In this document: positions 14,480 through 22,814 of the stretch, piece after piece
Numbering within the stretch: position 1 is the first letter of the stretch
Layout of the letters: each line of letters begins with the position of its first letter
NCBI GenBank assembly: GCA_947492995.1
Contig: CANLOU010000003.1
Span: 762,810 to 826,809 of the forward strand
Origin: an uncultured Litoreibacter sp.
GTDB taxonomy: Bacteria; Pseudomonadota; Alphaproteobacteria; Rhodobacterales; Rhodobacteraceae
Length of the DNA stretch: 64,000 nt
Direction of reading: 5' to 3'
Position numbers and translations under genes: made by a program
The notes under the pieces: generated by a model
What the model saw: the letters and a program-made list of their open reading frames with translations, nothing else
The model's database searches: none
Told to the model about the DNA's origin: nothing

Positions 14480-15991
14480 CTATTCATCAATTGGCGCACC
14501 ACCCTCTTCGGTGCGTTTGGCGATGAAGGCGTCAATCGCCTCCATCCGGTCCTGAGGGAAGGCGGGCGGCGTGAAGTCCCTGAGCTTTTGCTGCCAGATT
14601 TCATGCGCCCGCTGGGTGGCGGTTTTGCTGCCGTTTTCGGCCCATTGGCCGAAGTTGGACAGGTCCGACAGGAAGGGGCTGTAGAACGCGTCCTGATAGC
14701 GCTCCATCGTCTGGGTGGTTTCGAAGAAATGCCCGCCGGGCTGCACCTGCGCGATGGCGTCGAACCCGATATGGGCGTCGTCCACAGGGACGTCTTGCAT
14801 GGCCTCGGCCAGCCCTTGCAGGATTTCGCAGTCGATCACCCATTTCTCGTAGCTGACGGTCAGCCCGCCTTCGAGCCAGCCCGCCGCGTGGTAGATCACG
14901 TGGGAATGGCCCATGAGCGCGCCCATCAGCCCCATCATGTTCTCGTAGGTGGACTGCGCGTCTGGGGCGTTGGAGGCGCTGCCTGCCCCGGAGCGCCACG
15001 GGATGTTGAGGAGGCGGGCCAGCTGCCCCGCGCCTATGTTGGTTTTAAAATGCTCGGGCGTGCCGAACGCGGGCGCGCCGGATTTCATGTCCACGTTGGA
15101 GGAGAAGGCCCCGTAGATGACGGGGACCCCGGGTTTGAAGATTTGGGCCAGCGTGATGCCGGCCAGCGCCTCGGCGTGGGACAGGGTCAGGGCGCCCGCG
15201 ATGGTGATGGGGGCCATGGCGCCGGACAGGCAGAACGGCGTCATCACGATGGGTTGCCCGTAGGTGGCAAAGTCGATGATGCCGCGGGTCATGGGGATGT
15301 CGAGCTGGCGCGGGGAGTTGGAGTTGATGACGGTTTGGGTCAGCAGGTGATTGGGCAGGTCCTCGATGTCGATGCCGCGGGCCAGCGCCAGCATCTCGAA
15401 CCCGTCGACCACTTGGCGGTGGCCACGCGCGTAGATGAAGGGCAGCTTGTCGGAAAGTTCCAGCTGAGCGCGCATGGTGGCGTAGTGCCGGATATGGACG
15501 GGGATGTCTTGGGGCTCAATGGACGAGGACAGCTTGGCGATGACGTCCCATTCCTGAGACAGCTTCATCAGGTCGCGGAAGCTGGCCATGTCGCCGGGGC
15601 GGCGACCCCGGGTCATATCGGTCACGTTGGGGCAGCCGCCCGAGGGCGAAAAGTTCACGTGGGTGCCGCCCATGTGGATGGTGCGTTTGGGGTTGTCGGT
15701 GCGCAGGCTGAAGCTGGAAGGGGCCTTGGCCACGTGTTGTGCGACCATGTCCGGCTCCATGAACACCATCATGGTGTCCTCATCGACCTTTGCGCCTGCC
15801 TGTTTGAACAAGGTGCGGCCTTCGGGCAGCAGCACCTTGATGCCCAGTTCGGCTAGGACACGGAGGCTTGAGGCATGGATATGGGCCAGCTGGTCGGCGC
15901 TGAAGACCTCCGCTTGTGGGAAGCGGTTGCGCAGCTGGGTGTAGTTGGTTGCGCGTGAGGTGGTTGGCTTAGAACGAGCACGGCGGGCCAT
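14480..15991 (-). CDS. Trimethylamine methyltransferase family protein (MttB/MtgB type, non-pyrrolysine)
   Basis: A 503-residue member of the MttB superfamily, which transfers methyl groups from quaternary or tertiary amines to a corrinoid protein. The frame is continuous with no amber codon, so it belongs to the non-pyrrolysine branch whose characterised members demethylate glycine betaine and related compounds. The start at 15991 (MARRARSKP) has AAGGATCACC upstream and is preferred over 16018. Landmarks are FSPSGGCPNVTDMTRGRRPG, MTPFCLSGAMAPITIAGAL and GAFSSNVDMKSGAPAFGTPE. No corrinoid protein or activase gene is adjacent. The AraC-family gene downstream may regulate it. Confidence 0.85.
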   Translation of the reverse strand: MARRARSKPTTSRATNYTQLRNRFPQAEVFSADQLAHIHASSLRVLAELGIKVLLPEGRTLFKQAGAKVDEDTMMVFMEPDMVAQHVAKAPSSFSLRTDNPKRTIHMGGTHVNFSPSGGCPNVTDMTRGRRPGDMASFRDLMKLSQEWDVIAKLSSSIEPQDIPVHIRHYATMRAQLELSDKLPFIYARGHRQVVDGFEMLALARGIDIEDLPNHLLTQTVINSNSPRQLDIPMTRGIIDFATYGQPIVMTPFCLSGAMAPITIAGALTLSHAEALAGITLAQIFKPGVPVIYGAFSSNVDMKSGAPAFGTPEHFKTNIGAGQLARLLNIPWRSGAGSASNAPDAQSTYENMMGLMGALMGHSHVIYHAAGWLEGGLTVSYEKWVIDCEILQGLAEAMQDVPVDDAHIGFDAIAQVQPGGHFFETTQTMERYQDAFYSPFLSDLSNFGQWAENGSKTATQRAHEIWQQKLRDFTPPAFPQDRMEAIDAFIAKRTEEGGAPIDE

Positions 15992-16077
15992 GTGGTGATC
16001 CTTGTGAGGTGGGATCACGGTAGCGGGGTTTGGGCGGAATGGAAGGGGACAGATGCGGGCGTGAAGGCGCGAAACGG

Positions 16078-16120
16078 GTGTATTGAAAGTGTATTTATTT
16101 CGTATTGATTGCGTATGTAT
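16078..16120. repeat. 11-bp phased AT-rich repeats after the second repeat-protein gene
   Basis: GTAT occurs at 16080, 16091, 16102 and 16113, exactly one every 11 bp, within GTGTATTG/GTGTATTT-like units. The tract ends about 16 bp beyond the stop codon of the gene at 16136. It parallels the tract at 8235-8267. Confidence 0.7.
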
Positions 16121-16135
16121 TTGCGGCAGGGGGCC

Positions 16136-18154
16136 TCAGCCGTCAAGGGCGGCGATTTTGGCGAGGATGCGGTCGCGGACGCGGGTGGCTTTGGCATGAT
16201 TGAAGGACATGTGGTCGGGGTCGAAAATGGTGAGTGACGCATCGACATAGTTCAGCGCTGTCTGCAGATGCGGATGCGGGTTTTCGGTGGCTTTGTGATC
16301 GGCAATCGCTTCCTCCGCCAATGCGAGGTTTTCTTGTGTCATGGCCCAGTCCACCGGATGGTCCGCCCTGGTGCGGACGGTCAGCGCGTCGCGATAGGCG
16401 GTGACGGCCTCTGCCAGCAGGGCGGTGCCGTCCAGCCCGTCGGTGCGGGTGCCTTGGTCTTGGAGGGCATTGGCGAGGTTCTGTGTGGTATCGGCCCAGT
16501 GCACTGGGTGGTCCGCTTTGGTGCGGACGGTCAGCGCGTCGCGATAGGCGGAGACGGCCTCTGCCAGCAGGGCGGTGCCGTCTGGCCCGTCGGTGCGGGT
16601 GCCTTGGTTTTTGAGGGCAATGGCCAGGTTCTGGGTGGTCGTGGCCCAGTGCACCGGATGGTCGGATTTGGTGCGGACGGTCAGCGCGTCGCGATAGGCG
16701 GTGACGGCCTCTGCCAGCAAAGCGGTGCCGTCTGGCCCGTCGGAGCGGATGCCTTGGGTTTGGAGGGCTTGGGCAAGGTTCTGTGTGGTCATGGCCCAGT
16801 CCACTGGATGGTCCGCTTTGGTGAAGATGGTTAGTGCGTTGTGATAGGCGGAGACGGCCTCTGCCAGCAGGGCGGTGCCGTCCGGCCCGTCGGTACGGGT
16901 GCCTTGGGTTTGGAGGGTAGTGGCGAGGTTCTGGGTGGTCATGGCCCAGTCCACGGGGTGCTCCGCTTTGGTGCGGACGGTCAGCGCGTCGCGATAGGCG
17001 GTGACGGCCTCTACCAGCAGGGCGGTGCCGTCCGGTCCAGCCGTGCGGATGCCTTGGTTTTGGAGGGCAATGGCTTCTGCGTTCTTTGCTTCTGCCCATA
17101 GAAGAGAGCTTTCCGGCGTCAACGAGATAGCTGTGCGCAGCATGGCTTGGGAAAGGGCCAGCCCTGTCCCGCCGAAGCGCAGGCCATGCGCATAGAAAAG
17201 ATCTTCGTATTTCAGTCGTCTACGGGCTGGCTCAAGCGGGTCTAGGGTGGCGAAGCTATCTGCAACTGCGCTGAGAAGGTCGAAGGCGTCTGAAATACGA
17301 CCTCGCAGGATCAGGATCTCGGCTTTTTGTTCGTCGAGTTCGGCGTTTGCTTCTAATGCGGGGCGGAGGGTCTCTTGCTTCACAATCTCGCGTGCGTCAT
17401 CCAGCCGTTCCTCTGCCTCGTCCAGACGGAGGTCATTGATGAGCGCATCGACCTCGGCGCGTACATTCGCGAGGCGCGGCAGGGTTGGGGGCAGGTCTTC
17501 GCGGTCTTGCTTGAGCCGTGCGATATCTTCCGCCTTGGCTTGCAGGAACGACATGAGTTGGAAGTCGGTTGCGGTGTCGTCTGGCGCGTCGTCGAAAAAC
17601 TGTGCCGCCTCGCGCAATTGAGCGCTTGATGATTGCGTCGGGTTGCTGAGCGTTGCTTTGAAGGCTTCCAACATTTCGCGGTAAAGCGCGGGCTGGAGGG
17701 CCGCGAAAAGCCCCGTGTCATTGCACGCCTTGGTCAGGAGGGGCTTATAGATGCGTTCAAAGGCATCCTGAATGTCGTCGCGCCGATAGTCCTTTTCTTC
17801 GGAGTTTTTAAATCTGGTGCGCAGGTTTCTAAGGATATCGCGCGGGTTCAGGCCACACTGAACGAATTCGTCCGGTTGGGACAGCGCATGGTCCAACATT
17901 TGCGGGAGAAGCTCACGTGCATCGATGGGCTTGTCATAGGCTTTGGTGGCGAGCAGCTCTTTGAAGTCGCGGTCAATTTGTTTTGCGAGTTTGGCAAGGC
18001 CGGGATGGTCGGTGAAGAATTTATTGCGCGCCTCTATCGCGGCGTCGAGCGAGAGCGCCGTTGCCGCGATCCCGCTGGGGTCCACGCAAAACGCGATTGC
18101 TGAAACGACGAGCTTGCCGGTTTCGGCTTTTCCGAGAAATGTGTTCAGCACCAA
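16136..18154 (-). CDS. Repeat protein paralogous to the HTH-repeat protein, with a different N-terminus
   Basis: A 672-residue protein. The first 250 residues form an unrecognised helical region (LDAAIEARNKFFTDHPGLAK, then a coiled-coil-like KAEDIARLKQDREDLPP). A module with YAHGLRFGGTGLALS follows, then five 50-residue TPR-like repeats and a C-terminal cap ending AKIAALDG. The last three parts match the HTH-repeat protein closely, so the two genes share a receptor half on different front ends. The start is TTG at 18154 or GTG at 18151, with AAAGGT upstream. No catalytic motif was found in the N-terminus, so its output activity is unknown. Confidence 0.8.
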   Translation of the reverse strand: MVLNTFLGKAETGKLVVSAIAFCVDPSGIAATALSLDAAIEARNKFFTDHPGLAKLAKQIDRDFKELLATKAYDKPIDARELLPQMLDHALSQPDEFVQCGLNPRDILRNLRTRFKNSEEKDYRRDDIQDAFERIYKPLLTKACNDTGLFAALQPALYREMLEAFKATLSNPTQSSSAQLREAAQFFDDAPDDTATDFQLMSFLQAKAEDIARLKQDREDLPPTLPRLANVRAEVDALINDLRLDEAEERLDDAREIVKQETLRPALEANAELDEQKAEILILRGRISDAFDLLSAVADSFATLDPLEPARRRLKYEDLFYAHGLRFGGTGLALSQAMLRTAISLTPESSLLWAEAKNAEAIALQNQGIRTAGPDGTALLVEAVTAYRDALTVRTKAEHPVDWAMTTQNLATTLQTQGTRTDGPDGTALLAEAVSAYHNALTIFTKADHPVDWAMTTQNLAQALQTQGIRSDGPDGTALLAEAVTAYRDALTVRTKSDHPVHWATTTQNLAIALKNQGTRTDGPDGTALLAEAVSAYRDALTVRTKADHPVHWADTTQNLANALQDQGTRTDGLDGTALLAEAVTAYRDALTVRTRADHPVDWAMTQENLALAEEAIADHKATENPHPHLQTALNYVDASLTIFDPDHMSFNHAKATRVRDRILAKIAALDG
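16352..17050 (-). repeat. Tandem 150-bp coding repeats, paralogous to 8521-9270
   Basis: Units are again 150 bp, with the shared stretch around gcgtcgcgataggcggtgac recurring at regular spacing. Several segments of more than 40 bases are identical to units in the other gene, in direct orientation. This allows unequal recombination between the loci. Confidence 0.85.
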
Positions 18155-18236
18155 TGCGACCTTTCAACAATTTGGAAAGGTTATGGGCGGATGTGAAGGG
18201 TGTCTAGATGGTCTTGAGTGGCATTGTTTTGTGTGT

Positions 18237-18360
18237 GGGATGGGCTGGACGACGCGCGGCTGCGCCGACGCCCCGCCCGCCATCCCGTTTGGGGTAATGT
18301 GGAGAGGTGGTGCCGCTCTCGGCGCGTTTTCGGATAGGGAAAACACGCCTGCCGCGCACT
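18237..18360 (-). ncRNA. Conserved structured intergenic element, copy 2
   Basis: Full-length match to 10379-10498. GGGATGG (18237-18243) pairs with CCATCCC (18280-18286). The second hairpin (18321-18349) pairs GGCG+GTTTTC with GAAAAC+CGCC, where copy 1 has GGTG+ATTTTC and GAAAAT+CACC. The loop differs freely (7 bases against 3). The element lies between the gatB stop and the repeat-protein start and is bounded on the gatB side by a long inverted repeat. Confidence 0.55.
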
Positions 18361-18424
18361 CAATCCCGAAGCCGTTTATGAGTTTAGTTTCTTTGAAACT
18401 AACTCATTGACGGCTTTGGGATTG
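18361..18424 (-). terminator. 64-nt inverted repeat spanning the end of gatB
   Basis: Positions 18361-18391 pair with 18395-18424 around TTT, with one bulged T, one mismatch and two G-T pairs. One arm encodes the last codons of gatB (from AAT CCC AAA GCC) and the other lies partly past the stop codon at 18376-18378. There is no T-run in the gatB direction, so it may act in mRNA 3'-end protection and not as a classical terminator. Confidence 0.6.
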
Positions 18425-19890
18425 GCTTTCCCCCCAGTCGCCTTCATCACCTGGCCTACAAACCAGCCCGCCAGCTTGGGGTTTTCCTTGGCCTTGGCGA
18501 CTTGGTCGGGGTTATCGGCGATGATCTGATCCACAGCAGCCTCGATCGCGCCGGTATCTGTGACCTGCTTCATGCCACGCGCTTCGACGATCTCGGCGGG
18601 GTCGCCGCCCTCAGAGTAGACGATCTCGAACAGGTCCTTGGCGATCTTGCCGGAGATGGCGTCTGAGGTAATCAGGTCGATGATTCCGCCCAGCTGCGCG
18701 GGGGTGACGGGGCTGTCCGTGATGGCTTTGTCGTCGTCTTTTTTGAGGCGACCAAAGAGTTCGTTGATGACCCAGTTGGCGGCAAGTTTGCCGTCGCGGC
18801 CGTCAGCCACCTGTTCGAAATAGGCAGCGTTGGTGGTGTCGGCTGTCAAAACGCTGGCGTCATATTCGGACAGGCCAAAATCGCCCATGAAGCGCGCGCG
18901 CTTGGCGTCGGGCAGTTCGGGCAGACCCTTGGCGATGTCGTCGACCCAATCCTGTTCGATCTCCAACGGCAGCAGGTCGGGGCAGGGGAAGTAGCGGTAG
19001 TCGTGGGCTTCTTCCTTGGACCGCATGGAGCGGGTTTCGCCCTTGTCGGGGTCATAAAGGCGGGTTTCCTGATCGACCGTGCCGCCTGCTTCCACGATGG
19101 CGATTTGGCGCTTGGCCTCGACCTCGATGGCTTGTTGGATGAAGCGCAGCGAGTTCATGTTCTTGATCTCGCACCGCGTGCCGAGATGGGAGAAATCCTG
19201 CGTCTCCTGATATTTTTCATAGGCGCCGGGCAGGCAGATGGAGACGTTCACATCGGCCCGCAGGTTGCCGTTTTGCATGTTGCCGTCGCAGGTGCCCAGG
19301 TAGCGCATGATCTGGCGCAGCTTGGAGACATAGGCGGCGGCCTCTTCGGGGCCGCGGATGTCGGGGCGGGAGACGATCTCCATCAGGGCGACGCCGGTGC
19401 GGTTGAGGTCCACGAAGGACATGGTCGGGTCCATGTCGTGGATGGATTTGCCCGCGTCTTGTTCAAGGTGGATGCGTTCAATGCGGACGGTGCGGGCGAT
19501 GCCCGGCTCCATGTCCACATGCACCTCTCCCTCGCCCACGATGGGGTGGTAGAGCTGGCTGATTTGGTAGCCCTGGGGCAGGTCGGGGTAGAAGTAGTTT
19601 TTGCGGTCAAAGGCGGAATAGAGGTTGATGTCGGCCTTCAGGCCCAGCCCCGTGCGCACGGCTTGGGCCACGCATTCCTCGTTGATGACGGGCAGCATGC
19701 CGGGCATGCCCGCGTCCACGAAAGCCACGTTGGAATTGGGTTCGGCGCCAAATTGGGTGGAGGCGCCGGAGAACAGCTTGGCGTTGGTGGCGACCTGCGC
19801 GTGGACCTCCAGGCCGATGACCAGTTCCCAGTCATGCTTTGCGCCTGCGATCACTTTGGGTTTCGGGGTCTCGTAGGTGAGGTCCAGCAT
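18376..19890 (-). CDS. gatB: Aspartyl/glutamyl-tRNA(Asn/Gln) amidotransferase subunit B
   Basis: GatB is the tRNA-binding and kinase subunit of GatCAB, which converts misacylated Glu-tRNA(Gln) or Asp-tRNA(Asn) to the amidated form. The 504-residue protein starts with the conserved [24 protein letters not shown]. It contains the glutamate kinase landmarks DADVNVS-like RADVNVSIC and [11 protein letters not shown], and ends with the GatB/YqeY tail domain ([30 protein letters not shown]). The last ten codons include TTA and CTA, unusual here, because they form one arm of an inverted repeat. GatA and GatC are elsewhere. Confidence 0.96.
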   Translation of the reverse strand: MLDLTYETPKPKVIAGAKHDWELVIGLEVHAQVATNAKLFSGASTQFGAEPNSNVAFVDAGMPGMLPVINEECVAQAVRTGLGLKADINLYSAFDRKNYFYPDLPQGYQISQLYHPIVGEGEVHVDMEPGIARTVRIERIHLEQDAGKSIHDMDPTMSFVDLNRTGVALMEIVSRPDIRGPEEAAAYVSKLRQIMRYLGTCDGNMQNGNLRADVNVSICLPGAYEKYQETQDFSHLGTRCEIKNMNSLRFIQQAIEVEAKRQIAIVEAGGTVDQETRLYDPDKGETRSMRSKEEAHDYRYFPCPDLLPLEIEQDWVDDIAKGLPELPDAKRARFMGDFGLSEYDASVLTADTTNAAYFEQVADGRDGKLAANWVINELFGRLKKDDDKAITDSPVTPAQLGGIIDLITSDAISGKIAKDLFEIVYSEGGDPAEIVEARGMKQVTDTGAIEAAVDQIIADNPDQVAKAKENPKLAGWFVGQVMKATGGKANPKAVNELVSKKLNS

Positions 19891-19954
19891 GGGGTGTGCT
19901 CCGTCGCGTGTGTAACAGCCTGCTTGTATGGGAGCGCTGGGGGGCGGGCAAGCG

Positions 19955-20542
19955 CTATCCGGTCAGCTTGTAAAGGTCGTAGCCAATGTCGCCGGTCCAC
20001 CGCCATGCGGCCAGCAGGGGTTGGTCATGGGTGACGCTGGCATGTGGCGCCATGGACGGGTGGAAGATGATGTCGCCTGTTTTGCGGGGGGTGGTGGTGT
20101 CGAAGCAGCGCCAGTCAGCCGCGCCCGCGACCATGATGAAGGTCTCCTCCGCGGCATGAACCCGCGTGACATAGTCGAGGCCGGCCTGCTGGAAGAAGAA
20201 CCCGACGCGCAGGTGGTCGCAGGGCAGCATCGCGTTGCGACCAATGATTTCGGTGGTCAGCATGTGGCGGGCGATGTCTTCGCGGATGCGCCCATCGGCG
20301 AGGCCGGAATAGTGCCAGTCGAGGCTGAGGATCGTGTCCTTCAGCGCGGCGGCTTGCGGGTTTGGCGCGTGCTCAAAGACCTGCGCCAGCGCCGAGGTGT
20401 CAACGGGCGGCTCAAGGTTGACAAGGGGCGGGTTGGTTGCCGCGATTTCTGTCAGCGCCTTGGCGGCGGCGTCACCGCCGGGGCGGTTTTCGGCGGCAAA
20501 GAGTGTGGATAAAAAGGTCAGCAACGCGGACATATCAGCCAT
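19955..20542 (-). CDS. DMSP-lyase-family cupin, possibly inactive or altered specificity
   Basis: A 195-residue cupin resembling the DddL/DddQ/DddW/DddK group, which cleaves dimethylsulfoniopropionate to DMS and acrylate. The barrel motif is [17 protein letters not shown] and the second histidine motif is [10 protein letters not shown]. Against the family pocket pattern HxHxxxExY, this protein has R127, H129, E133 and F135, with H167 as the distal ligand. The first metal histidine and the catalytic tyrosine are thus replaced. GGGAGG precedes the ATG. It may bind a related osmolyte or have another reaction; DMSP lyase activity should not be assumed. Confidence 0.7.
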   Translation of the reverse strand: MADMSALLTFLSTLFAAENRPGGDAAAKALTEIAATNPPLVNLEPPVDTSALAQVFEHAPNPQAAALKDTILSLDWHYSGLADGRIREDIARHMLTTEIIGRNAMLPCDHLRVGFFFQQAGLDYVTRVHAAEETFIMVAGAADWRCFDTTTPRKTGDIIFHPSMAPHASVTHDQPLLAAWRWTGDIGYDLYKLTG

Positions 20543-20679
20543 GGGGGCCTCCCGGATTGGTGCTTGATATGAGGCGAGTTAAGGCCAAGACGGCGGGTTG
20601 TTGCGCGTCTGGAAACGACACAGGTAGATTTTCGACAAATTTGTTGTCAGGCCCAGCCTGATCTGTTTTTTTGCCCGCC

Positions 20680-21468
20680 ATGCGCTGCCACGCTCTTCTT
20701 TTTGCTGCCCTTTTTGCGGCTGCCCCCGTGTTCGGGGAAGGATCCTCGACCACCCTGTCGAGTGCGCCTGACGTCGTTGTTCTGACCCCCGGGCCAGACG
20801 CGGTGCGTCCGGTGCCGCGCCCGGATTATCTGCCGCGCGCGCGGTGGGATTTTCGGTCCGACGGCCATCTTTGGACCCGCGCCACCATGTCAGCGCTGCA
20901 GGGGCATGGGCGTCCGCTGATTGAACTGGTGCCCGCCGACATTGCGGATTGGTGCCCTGCTTACCCCGAGAACGGCCCTGAGAAGCGGGCCGCGTTTTGG
21001 AACGGGTTCATTTCGGCCTTGGTCAAGCATGAAAGCACCTACAAGCCCCGCGCCGTGGGGGGAGGCGGCAAATGGTATGGGTTGACCCAGATCCTGCCGG
21101 CCACGGCGCGGGGCTACAAATGCCGGGTTGGCACCGGCGCGGCGCTGAAACACGGGCCGTCAAACCTGAGCTGCGCCGTGCGCATCATGGCGTTCACCGT
21201 GAACCGCGACGGGGTTGTGGCCAAGAAGAACGGGCGGCTGGCGGGGGTTTCTGCCGATTGGGGCCCTATGCACAGCCGCAAGAAGCGCGCCGATATGGCG
21301 GCCTATACCAAGCGGCAGAAATACTGCCGCTTGTTGTCCTCGGTGAAACCGATCCCGCGGCCAGCGTCGATTGAAGCGATGCGGCCTTTGGTGGACCGGT
21401 TGAGCGGTATTAAGCCAGTGGAACGGCCCGCACGTGCGCGGGTGGCGCTGATTTCGGCATCTGACTAG
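20680..21468 (+). CDS. Periplasmic lytic-transglycosylase-like protein
   Basis: A 262-residue protein with signal peptide MRCHALLFAALFAAAPVFG. An SLT-like lysozyme fold is indicated by ALVKHESTYKPRAVGGGGKW, with E as the probable catalytic acid, then YGLTQILPATARGYKC. It would cleave peptidoglycan between MurNAc and GlcNAc. The catalytic-domain match is weaker than in classic Slt/MltE, so substrate and activity are inferred. The ATG at 20680 is preferred over the TTG at 20671 because it begins the signal peptide. A short palindrome GACAAATTTGTTGTC lies about 40 bp upstream. Confidence 0.75.
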   Translation: MRCHALLFAALFAAAPVFGEGSSTTLSSAPDVVVLTPGPDAVRPVPRPDYLPRARWDFRSDGHLWTRATMSALQGHGRPLIELVPADIADWCPAYPENGPEKRAAFWNGFISALVKHESTYKPRAVGGGGKWYGLTQILPATARGYKCRVGTGAALKHGPSNLSCAVRIMAFTVNRDGVVAKKNGRLAGVSADWGPMHSRKKRADMAAYTKRQKYCRLLSSVKPIPRPASIEAMRPLVDRLSGIKPVERPARARVALISASD

Positions 21469-21474
21469 CTTCGT

Positions 21475-22734
21475 CTAGGCCGATGGGTCGGACACTGTGA
21501 CGCCGTCGGGGGTAACGCTGACAATCGCGCCAACTTCCAGTTCATTTTGATACGCTGGTGCCAGGGCTTTTAGGAATGACCGCACTCCTGTAGGCCACGC
21601 CCGCTGGCAATAGGCGCGGACATGCTTGCGCATCAGCGGGGCCAAGCCCGCCTTGATCTCCTGCATGGCCTTATCGTCCTTATTCGGGAAGAGCCCTGAG
21701 AACGCGCCTTCAGGTACGGCTCCGCGATTGGCATCGTAGAAGAGCCGCAAAGTGGTCAGCGGATCGGAGCCCGTCCGGTCCAGCAACGTGTCCAGCCCGT
21801 TGAGATAGCGGGGGACATCTACATGATGCGCTATGTCTTCTTGGTGGGTCAGCCCGTGTGATATGACCAGAAAATAGGCGGCATCGCCCATCTCGACGTC
21901 AAGCCGGGTGGCCAGCCGGTCGGCCTCGGAGGCCAAAAATTCTGCATCGCCAAACCACCGGTCGAGGCAATGAAACGCGTGCCTGCGGTATGCGCGCGGG
22001 TCGGTTGGATCGAGATCGACCCAGTCATCTATCGTGTCTTGCAGCCGGTCCGCCCCATTTTCTAGTCCGATATTAAGCAGGTACTGCACCTCCGCCAAGA
22101 ACGGGGAGTTGTAAGCCACCGGATCAAAGCGCGTCACCAAATTGCGCGCCTCCGCGTAGTGTTCATTCATGGTCGCCCATTCACCAGCGGCCACAGTGTT
22201 GGCGGCGTCACTGCCGCGCGCGGCCCAACCACAATCGAGATGTAATCGGCCTAGAAACGCCGCCAATGCATAGTTGTCAGGGTCCCCGTCTAGCGTGGCT
22301 TTGAGTGTGGCCATCACGGCAACTGGGATACCGAATGCATATTCCTCGTTGCAATAAAGCGGTGCTTCGTAGAACTCGCAGATCGTCCAGCGCAGTTGAT
22401 CGAGCACCACATTTAGATGGCGTTCTCCATCCGTGAAGGCCGGCCGAGATTGGTCAAGCTCTTCGATCCAAGCGGCGATTGCGGTCCAGTCCTGCGCTTC
22501 CGCCAAGGCTTTCGCGCGGTCTTGAAGGGCATCCACCGCCGCTTCACGTGCTTGGGGCGTGATGTCTTCGACGACCAGATGCTTCAAAAGATAGTCGTCG
22601 GTAAAGAGCGTGTTGCGCTTGCTTGTCATGTGGCGCGCAATCGCGCCGGGGAGCCGGCCGGCCATGACCAGGCCAACGAGCGGTAGGGCAGCCAGACCGA
22701 GGGCCATCATCGGAAAAGTGCGCAATGCGGGCAT
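21475..22734 (-). CDS. Helical-repeat protein with N-terminal membrane segment
   Basis: A 419-residue protein of unknown function. The N-terminus (MMALGLAALPLVGLVMAGRL) is a membrane anchor or uncleaved signal. The rest is almost entirely helical, with TPR-like spacing of Ala, Leu and aromatic residues (DPDNYALAAFLGRLHLDCGW, DPTDPRAYRRHAFHCLDRWF). AAGGAG precedes the ATG at good spacing. Stop codons of this gene and the convergent transglycosylase gene are 6 bp apart. A relative of DUF4034 proteins is possible but I cannot confirm it. Confidence 0.72.
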   Translation of the reverse strand: MPALRTFPMMALGLAALPLVGLVMAGRLPGAIARHMTSKRNTLFTDDYLLKHLVVEDITPQAREAAVDALQDRAKALAEAQDWTAIAAWIEELDQSRPAFTDGERHLNVVLDQLRWTICEFYEAPLYCNEEYAFGIPVAVMATLKATLDGDPDNYALAAFLGRLHLDCGWAARGSDAANTVAAGEWATMNEHYAEARNLVTRFDPVAYNSPFLAEVQYLLNIGLENGADRLQDTIDDWVDLDPTDPRAYRRHAFHCLDRWFGDAEFLASEADRLATRLDVEMGDAAYFLVISHGLTHQEDIAHHVDVPRYLNGLDTLLDRTGSDPLTTLRLFYDANRGAVPEGAFSGLFPNKDDKAMQEIKAGLAPLMRKHVRAYCQRAWPTGVRSFLKALAPAYQNELEVGAIVSVTPDGVTVSDPSA

Positions 22735-22814
22735 GAAATGCTCCTTGTTAAATCAAGGGCATGGTGATCATGGATTTTGGCTATGTCGTGGCAGGTCTTG
22801 GGCGTTCTTTGGGT

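Noticed and set aside
14480..15991. Pyrrolysine-containing MttB
   Set aside because: The frame has no internal amber codon over its full length.
10379..18360. REP/BIME elements with a RAYT transposase
   Set aside because: The two copies are 120 bp long and structured differently from REP hairpins, and no transposase gene is in the window.
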